A stretch of DNA of 64,000 nt from Nakamurella deserti (GCF_003260015.1 NZ_QCXS01000002.1:1612001-1676000); one strand, 5' to 3'. Positions 8,420 to 17,164 are shown, counted from the stretch's first letter. The notes: a model not told the origin generated them from the letters alone. Numbers and translations: made by a program.

Positions 8420-9502
8420 TCACGCCGTGTGCAGGCGCCACAACGCGGTCGCCGCGTCGGTCCACCGGTAGCCGGCGGCACGCAGCCGCCCCCGGGTGGC
8501 CAGGTCCGCGGCCGTCGGCCGGTCATCCAGCACGGTCCGCAGCCGGTCCGCCAGCGCGTCGGCGTCGTCCCGGGGGAACGACAGCGTGGCGTCGCCGCCC
8601 ACCTCCACGAGCGCCGGTGCGTCGGAGTGCACCACCGGGATCCCCGCGGCCATCCCCTCCAGCACCGGCAGCCCGAACCCTTCGGCCCGGGACGGCACGG
8701 CCAGCACCGCGGCGCGGTCCAGCACGACCCCGAGGTCGGCGTCGGGCAGCCGGCCGAGCAGGTGCAGCCGGCGGCGGTCCAGCCCGGCCGCGTCGGCCCA
8801 GCGCCGCAGGTCCACCTCCCCCCAGCCGGCCTGACCCACCACCACCAGGTCGGCGTCGACGCCGGCCATCGCGGCGACCAGCACGTCCAGACCCTTGCGC
8901 GGCTCCACCGTGGCCAGACTCAGCACGTACCGCGCCGGCACGCCCAGCGCCGCGGCGCGCGCGTCCGGGTCGTCGGCGCCGGGCAGCGCGGTGACCCCGT
9001 GTCCCACCACCACGATCCGGTCCGCGGCCCGGGGGAACAGCGCGGCCAGCTCGTCGGCGACCGTCCGGGTCGGGACGACGATCCGGTCCGCGGTCCGGGC
9101 CGCGCGGTCGATCATCGTCCGGTGCCAGGCCACGCCGCGCGGCGTGAGCGTCTCCGGATGCGTCCAGGGCACCGTGTCGTGGACGGTGACCACGGTCCGG
9201 CCGCGTCGGGGGGCCGGGGCCAGCGGGGTGGTGGCGTGCACCCGGTCACCCGCCGGCCAGGGCGGCAGGCCGTGCCTCCACAGCTGGGCCAGTGCCCGGG
9301 GCCCGGCCGGCTGCCGGTGGGGCCCGTCCACCCCGGGCACGACGGCACGTCCGGTGTCCCGGTGCCAGGCGGTCGTGGACCGGACCGTCCACCCGGCCGG
9401 CGACGTCTGCGCCAGCGCCTGCAGGATCTGGCGTGCGTACCGCCCGGTACCGCCCGGCACCGGCGCCAGGATCTGCTCGGCGATGACGGTCAGGGTCGGC
9501 AT
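8420..9502 (-). CDS. Glycosyltransferase, GT4-like
   Basis: A 360-residue GT-B fold enzyme. The N-terminal domain begins with a Rossmann strand and a G-G-x-G-R acceptor-side motif (PVPGGTGRYARQIL). HDTVPWTHPE lies near residue 110. The nucleotide-sugar domain has LSLATVEPRKGLDVLVAAM and the E-x(7)-E motif region SRAEGFGLPVLEGMAAGIPV. Donor and acceptor cannot be read from sequence. It is a single gene, not flanked by other polysaccharide genes, facing the reductase tail to tail with 7 bases between. Confidence 0.85.
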   Translation of the reverse strand: MPTLTVIAEQILAPVPGGTGRYARQILQALAQTSPAGWTVRSTTAWHRDTGRAVVPGVDGPHRQPAGPRALAQLWRHGLPPWPAGDRVHATTPLAPAPRRGRTVVTVHDTVPWTHPETLTPRGVAWHRTMIDRAARTADRIVVPTRTVADELAALFPRAADRIVVVGHGVTALPGADDPDARAAALGVPARYVLSLATVEPRKGLDVLVAAMAGVDADLVVVGQAGWGEVDLRRWADAAGLDRRRLHLLGRLPDADLGVVLDRAAVLAVPSRAEGFGLPVLEGMAAGIPVVHSDAPALVEVGGDATLSFPRDDADALADRLRTVLDDRPTAADLATRGRLRAAGYRWTDAATALWRLHTA

Positions 9503-9587
9503 CGACCGAGCCTACGGTCGCCCCGCCGCAGCTGAGACGCGCGCCACCACCGCATCACGGCTCGGGGGATCGGGTAGCAGCGCAGTC

Positions 9588-10652
9588 ATGAAGCTGGTCA
9601 TCATCGGAGCGTCGGGCAACATCGGAACGGCACTGCTGCGGCGGTGCGCGCAGGACGCGGAGCTCACGGTGGTCGGCGTCAGCCGCCGTCGGCCACCCGC
9701 CGAACCGCCGTACGACGTGAGCGCCTGGGTGCCGCTGGACGTCGCCGGACCCTCCGCGGCCGGCGAGCTGGCCGAGGCGTTCGCCGATGCGGACGCCGTG
9801 GTCAACCTGGCGTGGGGGTTCCAGCCGTCACGCGACGAGGCGTACCTGGAGGCCGTCGGGGTCGGCGGTCTGCGGTCGGTGCTGTCCGCCGCCGTGGCGG
9901 CGGGCGTCCCCCACGTGGTGCACATGTCGTCGGTCGGCGCCTACGGGCCCGGGTCCTACGGCGTGCCGGTGGACGAGTCGTTCCCGACCACCGGCATCCC
10001 GACCTCGCCGTACAGCCGTCACAAGTCCGCCGCCGAGCACGTGCTCGACGTCTTCGAGCGTGAGCACCCCGACCTGCTGATCAGTCGCGCCCGGCCGGGC
10101 CTGGTCATGAGCCCCGATGCCGGCTCAAGCCTGCTGCGGTACGGGCTCCCGCCGTTCGTCCCGGGCCGGCTCGTCGGCCTGCTGCCGGTGCTGCCCCTCG
10201 ACGGCGACTTCCGGGTGCCTGTGGTGCACGCTGACGACGTGGCCGCCGCCCTGCTGGAGATGGTGCGGCGCCGGGCGGGTGGCGCGTTCAACCTCGCCGC
10301 CCCCACCCCGCTGGACCGTGCGTTGATCGCCCGGGCGATGCACGCCCGGCCGCTCCCGATGCCCCGCTCGTTGCTGCGGGGGCTGGTGACCGCGGGGTGG
10401 CGGCTGCACCTCGAGCGGCTCGACCCGGGTTGGATCGACCTGGCGTTCTCGGTGCCGCTGATGCGGACCGACCGGGCCCGGGAGGTCCTGGACTGGACGC
10501 CGCGCATCGACACCGCCGTCGGTATCGCGCAGGTCGTCGACGCCATGACGCAGGGCGCGGGCACCGCGAGCCCGGTCCTGCGGCGGCGGTCCGTGCGGTC
10601 GGAGCTGGGCGACCTGCGCCGGGGGGCGGCCAGCCGGCGACGGCTGACCTGA
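9588..10652 (+). CDS. NAD-dependent epimerase/dehydratase family protein
   Basis: A 354-residue extended short-chain dehydrogenase-like protein. The N-terminal Rossmann motif is GASGNIG (7-13). The active-site tyrosine and lysine are visible in SPYSRHKSAAEHVLD, preceded by VHMSSVGAYGPG. The last ~60 residues are not part of the fold and end in an arginine-rich tail (RRRSVRSELGDLRRGA). The substrate is unknown, with NDP-sugar or similar implied by the family. ATG at 9588 starts exactly at the first beta strand. Confidence 0.85.
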   Translation: MKLVIIGASGNIGTALLRRCAQDAELTVVGVSRRRPPAEPPYDVSAWVPLDVAGPSAAGELAEAFADADAVVNLAWGFQPSRDEAYLEAVGVGGLRSVLSAAVAAGVPHVVHMSSVGAYGPGSYGVPVDESFPTTGIPTSPYSRHKSAAEHVLDVFEREHPDLLISRARPGLVMSPDAGSSLLRYGLPPFVPGRLVGLLPVLPLDGDFRVPVVHADDVAAALLEMVRRRAGGAFNLAAPTPLDRALIARAMHARPLPMPRSLLRGLVTAGWRLHLERLDPGWIDLAFSVPLMRTDRAREVLDWTPRIDTAVGIAQVVDAMTQGAGTASPVLRRRSVRSELGDLRRGAASRRRLT

Positions 10653-10803
10653 ACGGCGTCACCGCCGGGATCCGGCACCGCCGGGGTATCGCCGGAACCG
10701 GAGCTCCGCGGCGGCGGGTGGGCGCCGCGTGGGCCCGGGTGGTGACACCGTGCGGTGGGCGGTGCACCATCGACGCCATCCGACACCTGCGGGAGGACCG
10801 ACG

Positions 10804-11211
10804 ATGGCCGACTACAACACCCAGATCATCGAGGAGTTCCGGGCCAACGAGGGCCGGGTGGGCGGCAACTTCGCGGGTGCTCCGCTGCTGCTGCTGCACA
10901 CCACCGGCGCCCGGTCCGGGGAGGAGCGCGTGCATCCGATGATGTACCGGGCCGTGGACGGGGGCTGGGCGGTGTTCGCGTCGAAGGCGGGCGCCGACAC
11001 GCACCCCGCCTGGTACCACAACCTGCTGGCCCATCCGGCGGCCGGCATCGAGGTCGGGACCGAGTACCGGACGGTGACGGCGCGGGTGGCCGAGGGCGCG
11101 GAGCGCGAGGCGATCTGGACGGCCCAGAAGGCGGACTACCCGGGCTTCGCCGGCTACGAGGCGAAGACGTCGCGGGTCATCCCGGTCGTGGTCCTGGAAC
11201 CGACCGGCTGA
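10804..11211 (+). CDS. Deazaflavin (F420)-dependent nitroreductase family protein (Ddn-like)
   Basis: A 135-residue split-barrel protein. Signatures are PLLLLHTTGARSGEERVHPM (the L-L-T-T-x-G-R-x-S-G motif that binds the F420 phosphate) and ASKAGADTHPAWYHNLLA, both characteristic of the Ddn/DUF385 family, whose members use reduced F420 to reduce quinones or nitro compounds. The start ATG at 10804 follows GGGAGGACC. Earlier starts would add residues without similarity. The real substrate is not known. Confidence 0.9.
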   Translation: MADYNTQIIEEFRANEGRVGGNFAGAPLLLLHTTGARSGEERVHPMMYRAVDGGWAVFASKAGADTHPAWYHNLLAHPAAGIEVGTEYRTVTARVAEGAEREAIWTAQKADYPGFAGYEAKTSRVIPVVVLEPTG

Positions 11212-11225
11212 CGTCGCGGCGCCGG

Positions 11226-11624
11226 TCAGTCCGGCGGACCGTCCTCGGGTTGCGCCCGGGTCCGGCGCAGCAGCCACTGGGTCCCACCGGTGTGCACGAG
11301 CACGTACCGCACGTCGAACTCCCGTCCGTGCAGGGTGAAGACCATCCGCCGGTCGTTGCGGTCGTGCTCCTCCCACCACCCGGTGTCGGCGATGGACTTG
11401 TCGGCGTCGGTGTAGCGCAGGTGGTCCAGGTCGTGGTCGTCCACGGCCACCGCCAGCCGGCTCTCGTCGGGCCCGGGCAGTCCCCGCGGTACCGCCCACG
11501 AACGCAGCACACCGCCCTCCTCGAGCCGGAGGTCGAAGTGCGGTCGCGGCGTCCGGTGGTCGTGCAGCACGAACGCCGCCCGGTCGGGTCGACCGGGACC
11601 GTGGGATTCCTCCGGATCGGTCAC
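11226..11624 (-). CDS. Stand-alone LigD 3'-phosphoesterase domain protein
   Basis: A 132-residue protein that is only the phosphoesterase module of the bacterial NHEJ enzyme LigD. It shows AAFVLHDHRTPRPHFDLRLE, with the H-x-x-x-x-x-H-F-D-L-R-L-E metal-binding motif, then LRSWAVPRGLP and a DKSIADTGWWEEHDRN loop. In NHEJ this module trims 3'-phosphates and ribonucleotides at breaks. The GTG at 11624 is preceded by GGAAGGCGGGG. No Ku or ligase gene lies nearby, so it either works in trans with LigD elsewhere or has a separate repair role. Confidence 0.85.
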   Translation of the reverse strand: MTDPEESHGPGRPDRAAFVLHDHRTPRPHFDLRLEEGGVLRSWAVPRGLPGPDESRLAVAVDDHDLDHLRYTDADKSIADTGWWEEHDRNDRRMVFTLHGREFDVRYVLVHTGGTQWLLRRTRAQPEDGPPD

Positions 11625-11858
11625 GACCCCGCCTTCCTGCGTCGGCCCGCTGCACCCTGACGGCGCACCTCGCGGGCCCGATGTGACACGTGTGACCACT
11701 GTGGCAGAAGAGGATCGCCCTGCGTAGTCGGCGGGGCTACTCTGGTGACGGCATCGGGCCGGTCGTCGTCCGGGGCGGGTGCGTCGAGTGGACGCACGTC
11801 GGTGCGGGTGGTCCTGTTCGCGTCGTCCAACCGACGACCCGGTGCACGCGGAGTGGTG

Positions 11859-12716
11859 ATGAGCGAATCGGACCGGCGTCCGCCCCAGGGCGAGGCGGTG
11901 TGGGTCCCGCAGCCACCCCCTGAACAGGACGACCCCGACTGGCTGCTCGCGTGGTCGCGGAGCACCCGGCAGGAGGCGCCGGAGCCGCCCCGCTCGGACC
12001 GCAGCCTGTGGAGGCCCCGGCCGCCACGGTTCGGTCCCCTGCTGGACCGCGTCGAGGCGCGGCGGCTGGCGCCGATCCTGGACGGATCCTCGGTGCGCAT
12101 GGTCGACACCCCGGACGGTCCGCGCCGCGCCTTGGTCCACCGGCACTGGATCGGTCTCGTCCTGCGCCTCGTCGCCGGCTTCGTGGCCGTGGTCGTCGCG
12201 GTGCTCGTGTCGCCCGCCTACCTGGCGCTGGTGCTGCTCGCCGCGGCGCACGCCGGTGTGGTGTCGATGCGGCGCGGGGTCAAGCGTGAGACCGGCGCGA
12301 TCATCGGCGGCGCTGAGCTCGCCGCCGGCCTGCTGATCGGCATCTTCGCCGGCGAGGGCCTGCTGCACGCCGCGCTGATCCTGGCCACGATCGGCATGAT
12401 GGCCCTGACGGTGGCCGCCTGGCAGGTGGACATGGAGCTGATCACCGAAGGTGGCCGCCTCGTGCGGACACGCGGTCTGTGGCTGATGAAACGCACCGTG
12501 ACCGCACCGCTGACGTCGATCCGGATCGCCAACACGAAGGGCCCGTTCGTGGGTCTGGGGTACGTGACTGTTGACACACCGTCCGACAACGACGACATGC
12601 TGCACAATTTCGGCTTGATCGGTCAGCCGAACGAGTGGGCCGCGCTGCTCCTGCGCGAAGCCACCCGACCGAAGGTCACGTCGTCCCCGGCGGCGCAGGC
12701 CGCGCAGGCGGACTGA
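11859..12716 (+). CDS. PH-domain (bPH2-like) membrane protein
   Basis: A 285-residue membrane protein. Residues ~1-85 are proline/arginine-rich and cytosolic. Two hydrophobic pairs follow (about 95-130 and 140-175). The C-terminal ~100 residues from WQVDMELITEGGRLVRTRGL resemble bacterial PH-like domains (KRTVTAPLTSIRIANTKGP, then LGYVTVDTPS). Such proteins are common in actinobacteria, without a settled role. ATG at 11859 follows GGAGTGGTG, with the overlapping GTG at 11856 as an alternative. It diverges from the LigD-type gene across 234 bases that hold both promoters. Confidence 0.7.
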   Translation: MSESDRRPPQGEAVWVPQPPPEQDDPDWLLAWSRSTRQEAPEPPRSDRSLWRPRPPRFGPLLDRVEARRLAPILDGSSVRMVDTPDGPRRALVHRHWIGLVLRLVAGFVAVVVAVLVSPAYLALVLLAAAHAGVVSMRRGVKRETGAIIGGAELAAGLLIGIFAGEGLLHAALILATIGMMALTVAAWQVDMELITEGGRLVRTRGLWLMKRTVTAPLTSIRIANTKGPFVGLGYVTVDTPSDNDDMLHNFGLIGQPNEWAALLLREATRPKVTSSPAAQAAQAD

Positions 12717-12796
12717 ACCGTCACCACCGACCGGCTCGACCGAGCCGGCCCGGACCCGCCCGTAGGCATCCCGTTGTATCGAAAGGTCGTTTGGAC

Positions 12797-12967
12797 ATGG
12801 TGAAGACCGGTATCCGCACCGTCGTGTGGCTGGCCGTCGTGCTGCTGCTGCTGACCGCGCTGCTGGGGGTGACCCCGACGCAGGCCGGCGAATTCATCCG
12901 CGACCAGTGGAACAACGTGCTGGAGTTCCTGCGCACGGTCTTCGCCGGCGGACTCACCAACTCCTGA
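12797..12967 (+). CDS. Small single-helix membrane protein (56 aa)
   Basis: A short hypothetical protein: positively charged start MVKTGIRT, one strong transmembrane helix (about residues 9-25, VVWLAVVLLLLTALLGV), then an amphipathic tail with EFIRDQWNNVLEFLRTVFAGG. GAAAGG lies 11 bases before the ATG. Codon use matches neighbours. It follows the PH-domain gene by 80 bases in the same direction and could be co-transcribed. Function unknown. Confidence 0.6.
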   Translation: MVKTGIRTVVWLAVVLLLLTALLGVTPTQAGEFIRDQWNNVLEFLRTVFAGGLTNS

Positions 12968-12998
12968 CCCGGCGGCCGGCACCCGGCGCACCGCCGGG
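12968..12998. terminator. Weak hairpin between convergent genes
   Basis: Inverted repeat CCCGGCGG / CCGCCGGG (12968-12975 with 12991-12998), loop of 15. It sits between the small membrane protein and the convergent GAF-like gene and could terminate both. The long loop makes this tentative. Confidence 0.3.
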
Positions 12999-13014
12999 GA
13001 CGGCCGGGGGTGGG

Positions 13015-13923
13015 TCAGGCGGCCAGTCCGTGCGAGTCGGCCACTTCCTGGCCGGCCTCCCGGAGCATCGCGGCGTAGGCCGTGAGTCCGACGGCCTGGC
13101 TCAGCTGGTCGGCGATCTGCCGGCACTCGTCGGTGAAGCCGCGGGGCGACCGGATCGTGTGCGCCACGACCAGCTGACCGCCCACGGGACCGGGTAACGG
13201 CACCACCAGCAGCGACCGGGTGCCCTGCTCCCAGGAGAAGTGGTCGGGCAACGGCACCGACCGGGTGTCCTGGATGCAGAGCGGCCCCTCGCCCATCGCG
13301 CGCAGGGCGCCGAGCGCACCGGCGAGGGCGTCGTGGTCGCAGACGTCGACCGATCCCCAGGTGCTGGTGGCGCCGTAGCGGCCGGTGCCGTCCTGGACGA
13401 CCGCCACCTCGCAGCGGAGCGCGCCGGCGGCCACGTCGGCAGCCAGCGACAGGATGCTCCAGACGTCGGGACGGCGGCTGGTCGTGATGGCCTGCACGGC
13501 CGGATGGACGTCGTTGTGCCGCACGGGCGTCCCCGCCCCGGGGACGTCGAACGTCCAGCGGGCCAGGTCGGCGAGCTGCCGCAGCTGGGCGTCGTCGGCG
13601 TGGCCGGCGAGCTGACCCCGGCGGTTCCCGACGACGACGAGCGTGTCGGCGTCGAGACGCACCAGGACCGCTCCCCACGCCCAGTACGGTCCCAGGATCC
13701 GGGTCGATTCACGGTGACGGAACCAGCGCTGTTCGCCCGGTCCGTCGGGAATGGCGGCGAACCCGACCGGATCGGAGTCCTCGACACCGAAGGGGCCGAT
13801 CCACACCTCGCCGCGACCCACCCCGCCCAGGTTGACCCACTGGCCGGCCTCGGTGTGCCGGAGGACGAAAACGTCGAGCGCGCCGAGTCCGGTGGCGCGC
13901 CCCGCCACTTCTGGAGCGGTCAT
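13015..13923 (-). CDS. GAF-like domain hypothetical protein
   Basis: A 302-residue soluble protein. The second half (about residues 145-280) reads like a GAF sensor domain: a helix with DVWSILSLAADVAAGALRCE, a beta meander with VAVVQDGTGRYGATSTWGS, and SLLVVPLPGPVGGQLVVAHT before an ADQLSQAVGLTAYAAML helix. No output domain (HATPase, GGDEF, ANTAR) is attached. The ATG at 13923 follows GGGGGAA closely. A GTG 12 bases earlier is possible. The signal sensed is unknown. Confidence 0.6.
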   Translation of the reverse strand: MTAPEVAGRATGLGALDVFVLRHTEAGQWVNLGGVGRGEVWIGPFGVEDSDPVGFAAIPDGPGEQRWFRHRESTRILGPYWAWGAVLVRLDADTLVVVGNRRGQLAGHADDAQLRQLADLARWTFDVPGAGTPVRHNDVHPAVQAITTSRRPDVWSILSLAADVAAGALRCEVAVVQDGTGRYGATSTWGSVDVCDHDALAGALGALRAMGEGPLCIQDTRSVPLPDHFSWEQGTRSLLVVPLPGPVGGQLVVAHTIRSPRGFTDECRQIADQLSQAVGLTAYAAMLREAGQEVADSHGLAA

Positions 13924-14501
13924 GACTTCCCCCACGTGCTGACGGTCGGTGCTCGGTCCGCCGGTGCTGCACCGGCGGAGTCTCTTCTGTTCGGGACACG
14001 GGACCTGGGTCCCGCCGGGCCGCGCTGCCCACGTGATGCTTCAAGTTACCGGTCGGAACGTCGCTCTTCGGCGAGAGGACGTTACGCGCGTCCGCCGGGC
14101 ACCCGCGTCCCATCATCCGTTCGCCGACCCGCGCGTCGCAGGACAATGCGCCGGGTGCACGCTTTCGCCACGGACCGTCACCCGGTCACCGTCGGTAGGT
14201 CACGTCACGTGGCCGAGGTCGGTCGCGGCGCGGTGGCGACGGGTCGCTCACCATGGTTCGACCGCATTCTCGTCACGGAGAGTGGCGGGGACGGGCGGAC
14301 GGGCACGGTGCGTCATCGCCGGCGGCCGTCGACCAGCATGTACCCCACAGCCCACCTCCGGCAACGTGACGTCGTCGGTGCGACCGGAGGCCGCAGGGTC
14401 CACGCTCCGGCGGTGGCCACCGCGCCGGGGTGCCATGGCCGGTCGGCGACACGGCGACGGGATGACCGGAGTCACGAGGTCGGGTCGCTAGCGTGAGCGG
14501 C
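13924..14501. other. 578-base intergenic region, nothing recognised
   Basis: This divergent gap between the GAF-like gene and the Phd-type antitoxin contains only short arginine-rich frames without credible starts or codon bias. A 7-bp palindrome CGGGACC / GGTCCCG near 13999-14014 has almost no loop. No RNA gene or repeat was seen. Confidence 0.5.
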
Positions 14502-14735
14502 ATGCGAACCGTCGGTGCCTACGAGGCGAACACCACTCTCTCCCGGCTTCTCGAGGCCGTCGAGGCCGGCGAGACGATCAGCATCACCCGGCACGGCCGG
14601 GAGGTCGCCAAGCTGGTGCCGGCCCGTGAGCAGCCGCTGCACAGCGAGGTGGTGACCGCCCTGCGGGCGGCGCGGACCGGTGTGCGACGTTCGGGGACGT
14701 CGCTGCGCCGGCTCATCGAGGCCGGCCGCCGCTGA
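14502..14735 (+). CDS. Phd/YefM-family antitoxin, solitary
   Basis: A 77-residue protein with the Phd fold start MRTVGAYEANTTLSRLLEAV, then EAGETISITRHGREVAKLVP, which is the DNA-binding half shared with VapB/Phd antitoxins in actinobacteria. The C-terminal toxin-binding tail is short and basic (RSGTSLRRLIEAGRR). No PIN/VapC, Doc or RelE toxin follows. The next gene is an aldo/keto reductase. It may act as an orphan regulator or partner a distant toxin. A GTG at 14493 is an alternative start. Confidence 0.8.
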   Translation: MRTVGAYEANTTLSRLLEAVEAGETISITRHGREVAKLVPAREQPLHSEVVTALRAARTGVRRSGTSLRRLIEAGRR

Positions 14736-14813
14736 CGCGTCCCGGGTTCAGCTGACAGCGCAGCGCCGACGCCCGACGGGACCGCCACCCGCGATGGGGG
14801 CACTACGGACGGT

Positions 14814-15845
14814 ATGGAATACAGAAACCTCGGTAACAGCGGCTGCGCCGTCTCCAATCTCGCCCTGGGCACCATGACCTTCGGCGACGAGTCCGACGAG
14901 AAGGTCTCGTTCGCCCAGCTGGACCGCTTCATCGAAGCGGGCGGCACCCTCGTCGACACCGCCGATGTCTACTCCACCGGCATCTCCGAGGAGATCATCG
15001 GACGCTGGCTCAAGGACCGCCCGGCCGACGTCACCGACCGTGTCGTCCTGGCCACCAAGGGCCGTTTCCCCATGGACGACACCCCGAACGGCGTCGGGCT
15101 GTCGAACCGGCACCTCACCAAGGCGCTGCACGCCTCGCTGAAGCGGCTCGGCGTCGAATCGGTCGACCTCTACCAGGCGCACGCCTGGGACGCGCTCACC
15201 CCCATCGACGAGACGCTGCGCACGATGGACGGCTTCGTCCGCGCCGGCCTGATCCACTACTACGGGTTCTCCAACTTCACCGGCTGGCAGCTGACGAAGG
15301 CCGTGCACCGCGCCCAGGCTCTCGGGCTGGCCGCGCCGGTCACCCTGCAGCCGCAGTACAACCTGCTGGTCCGCGAGATCGAGTGGGAGGTCGTGCCCGC
15401 GTCGCTGGACGCCGGTCTCGGCCTGCTGCCGTGGTCGCCGCTCGGCGGCGGCTGGCTGTCCGGCAAGTACCGGCGCGACCAGCGGCCGACCGGTGCCACC
15501 CGGCTCGGTGAGGACCCCGACCGCGGCGTCGAGGCCTACGACCGTCGCAACGTCGACCGGACGTGGAACGTCATCGAGGCGGTGCAGAAGATCGCCGAGG
15601 GCCGTGGCGCGTCGATGGCGCAGGTGGCGCTGGCCTGGGTCACCGATCAGCCGGGCGTCACGTCGACCATCCTCGGGGCCCGCACCCTCGAGCAGCTCGA
15701 CGACAACCTGGGTGCGGCCGATCTGCACCTGGACGCCGAGGAGATGTCGGCGCTGGACGACGCGAGCCGGACGGTCGTCGGGGACTACCCGTACGGCTTG
15801 CTGGGCGTGCAGCAGCGCGAGCGGAAGATCACCGGCGGCCGCTGA
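14814..15845 (+). CDS. Aldo/keto reductase
   Basis: A 343-residue TIM-barrel NADPH-dependent oxidoreductase. Motifs: LGNSGCAVSNLALGTMTFG at the N-terminus, the catalytic Asp-Tyr pair in FIEAGGTLVDTADVYSTG, Lys in LATKGRF, His in LYQAHAWD, and the cofactor loop PWSPLGGGWLSGKY with TSTILGARTLEQLDDNLGA near the end. The layout matches the AKR11/12-like general stress reductases. Substrate unknown. The gene stands alone, with its own hairpin terminator. Confidence 0.92.
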   Translation: MEYRNLGNSGCAVSNLALGTMTFGDESDEKVSFAQLDRFIEAGGTLVDTADVYSTGISEEIIGRWLKDRPADVTDRVVLATKGRFPMDDTPNGVGLSNRHLTKALHASLKRLGVESVDLYQAHAWDALTPIDETLRTMDGFVRAGLIHYYGFSNFTGWQLTKAVHRAQALGLAAPVTLQPQYNLLVREIEWEVVPASLDAGLGLLPWSPLGGGWLSGKYRRDQRPTGATRLGEDPDRGVEAYDRRNVDRTWNVIEAVQKIAEGRGASMAQVALAWVTDQPGVTSTILGARTLEQLDDNLGAADLHLDAEEMSALDDASRTVVGDYPYGLLGVQQRERKITGGR

Positions 15846-15857
15846 GCGGTCGGATGT

Positions 15858-15888
15858 CGACGGCCCCCGGCTCCGGCCGGGGCCGTCG
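15858..15888 (+). terminator. Hairpin terminator after aldo/keto reductase
   Basis: 10-bp perfect stem CGACGGCCCC / GGGGCCGTCG (15858-15867 with 15879-15888) with an 11-base loop, 13 bases beyond the stop codon. Confidence 0.65.
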
Positions 15889-16021
15889 CCGCGTCCGAAG
15901 CCCGTTGGGTCCGTCCGGGTCGGTCGATCGGCCGGTCGCCACGGCCGTAGGCTGCGGTCATCGCACCGGAGCCGGGAACTCCCTCGCGTCCACGCATTCC
16001 CACCACGCTCCGGAGGTCCTC

Positions 16022-16129
16022 ATGGCCAGCAAGAACAAGGGCGGACGCGAAGTCCGCAAGCCCAAAGCCGACAAGAAGCTGAAGGCGATCCCGTCCTCGA
16101 CGGTCGTGCCGGCCCCCAAGAAGGCCTGA
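16022..16129 (+). CDS. Small basic conserved protein (35 aa)
   Basis: A 35-residue lysine-rich peptide, MASKNKGGREVRKPKADKKL and a PAPKKA end. A very good ribosome binding site, GGAGG, lies 6 bases before the ATG. Short proteins with the same K-N-K-G-G-R-E-V-R-K-P-K core recur in bacterial genomes, which together with the strong initiation site argues for a real gene. Its extreme charge suggests nucleic acid or ribosome contact, but no function is known. Confidence 0.65.
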   Translation: MASKNKGGREVRKPKADKKLKAIPSSTVVPAPKKA

Positions 16130-16198
16130 GCCGCGTCGGACGCCCCGACGTCGCGCCGGGAACTGCCGGCGCGACGGCGGGGTCGCATACTCAGGGCC

Positions 16199-16531
16199 AT
16201 GGCCTACGACCGTGACCTCGCCGACCGCATCCGTGCCGTGCTGGACGACCAGCCCGACCTGACGGAGAAGGCGATGTTCGGCGGGCTCGGCTTCATGGTC
16301 AACGGCAACATGGGGGTGGCGGCCGCGGGTCACGGCGGGTTGATGGTCCGGGTGGGCCCGGCCGAGGCCGACGGTCTGATCGCCGACGGCAGCGCGGCAC
16401 GGATGGTCATGCAGGGTCGCGAGCTCGCCGGCTGGGTGCTCGTCCCAGCCGGGAACCTCGTGACCGAATCCGAGCTGGAGCGCTGGGTGCGCACCGGCAC
16501 CGGTTACGCGTCGACGCTGCCGCCGAAGTGA
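16199..16531 (+). CDS. TfoX/Sxy N-terminal domain family protein
   Basis: A 110-residue protein: an N-terminal helix ADRIRAVLDDQPDLTEKAMF, the family motif EKAMFGGLGFMVNGNMGVAA, and GLMVRVGPAEAD, closing with WVRTGTGYASTLP. In Haemophilus the larger Sxy protein regulates competence. The single-domain actinobacterial version has no proven role and no competence genes are nearby. Its stop codon abuts the stop of the convergent AlkB-like gene (TGA directly followed by the complement of TGA). Confidence 0.85.
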   Translation: MAYDRDLADRIRAVLDDQPDLTEKAMFGGLGFMVNGNMGVAAAGHGGLMVRVGPAEADGLIADGSAARMVMQGRELAGWVLVPAGNLVTESELERWVRTGTGYASTLPPK

Positions 16532-17164
16532 TCAGCGGACCCCGCGGGGCCGGAACTGCACGCTGATCCGGGGACCGGTCGGCTTCGCCGTCTTGGGCAC
16601 CGCGTGGTCCCAGGTGCGCTGACAACTGCCGCCCATCACCACGAGGTCGCCGTGCCCCAGGAGATACCGCCGGGACGGGCCACCGCTGTGCGGCCGGAGC
16701 AGCAGGGCCCTCGGCGCCCCCAGCGACAGGATCGCCACCATCGTGTCCTCGGTGCTGCTGCGTCCGATCCGGTCCCCGTGCCAGGCCACACTGTCGCGTC
16801 CGTCGCGGTAGAAGCACAGTCCTGCCGTCGCGAACCGCTCCCCCAGCTCGGCCCGGTAGTGCGCGTCCAGCCGCGCCCGCGCCTCCTCGAGCGACGGATC
16901 CGGCAGGGGCCGCCCCTCGTCGTAGAAGCACAGCAGCCGTGGAACGGCCACGGTCCGGTCGTACATCACCCGGTGCTCGGCGTGCCACGGCACCACGTCC
17001 CGCAACCGCTCGAAGAGCACGTCGGCACCGGACAACCAACCGGGCCGGACGTCCAACCAGGCCCCGTCGGTCAGTTCGGTGCGCCGGACCTCGGCGCCGA
17101 GCGGGCCGACGGTCACCTCGTCGCATCCCGCGTCGAACAGGGACGCCTGGAAAGCCGCACTCAT
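16532..17164 (-). CDS. AlkB-like 2-oxoglutarate/Fe(II) oxygenase
   Basis: A 210-residue dioxygenase of the family that removes alkyl lesions from DNA or RNA. Iron ligands are seen as the His and Asp of SVAWHGDRIGR and a distal His in QRTWDHAVPK. The 2-oxoglutarate arginines lie in PRISVQFRPRG at the end. LLCFYDEGRPLPD and FATAGLCFYRDG are typical of the AlkB2/3-like actinobacterial group. The ATG at 17164 begins MSAAFQASLFD. A longer frame adds 20 residues without similarity. Confidence 0.88.
   Translation of the reverse strand: MSAAFQASLFDAGCDEVTVGPLGAEVRRTELTDGAWLDVRPGWLSGADVLFERLRDVVPWHAEHRVMYDRTVAVPRLLCFYDEGRPLPDPSLEEARARLDAHYRAELGERFATAGLCFYRDGRDSVAWHGDRIGRSSTEDTMVAILSLGAPRALLLRPHSGGPSRRYLLGHGDLVVMGGSCQRTWDHAVPKTAKPTGPRISVQFRPRGVR

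Noticed and set aside
13949-14491. 180-codon plus-strand frame in the gap before the antitoxin
   Set aside because: Arg/Ser-rich, no recognisable domain or start signal, and codon use unlike neighbours.
14502-15845. Complete toxin-antitoxin module
   Set aside because: Only the antitoxin is found. The following gene is an aldo/keto reductase with all catalytic residues, not a toxin.
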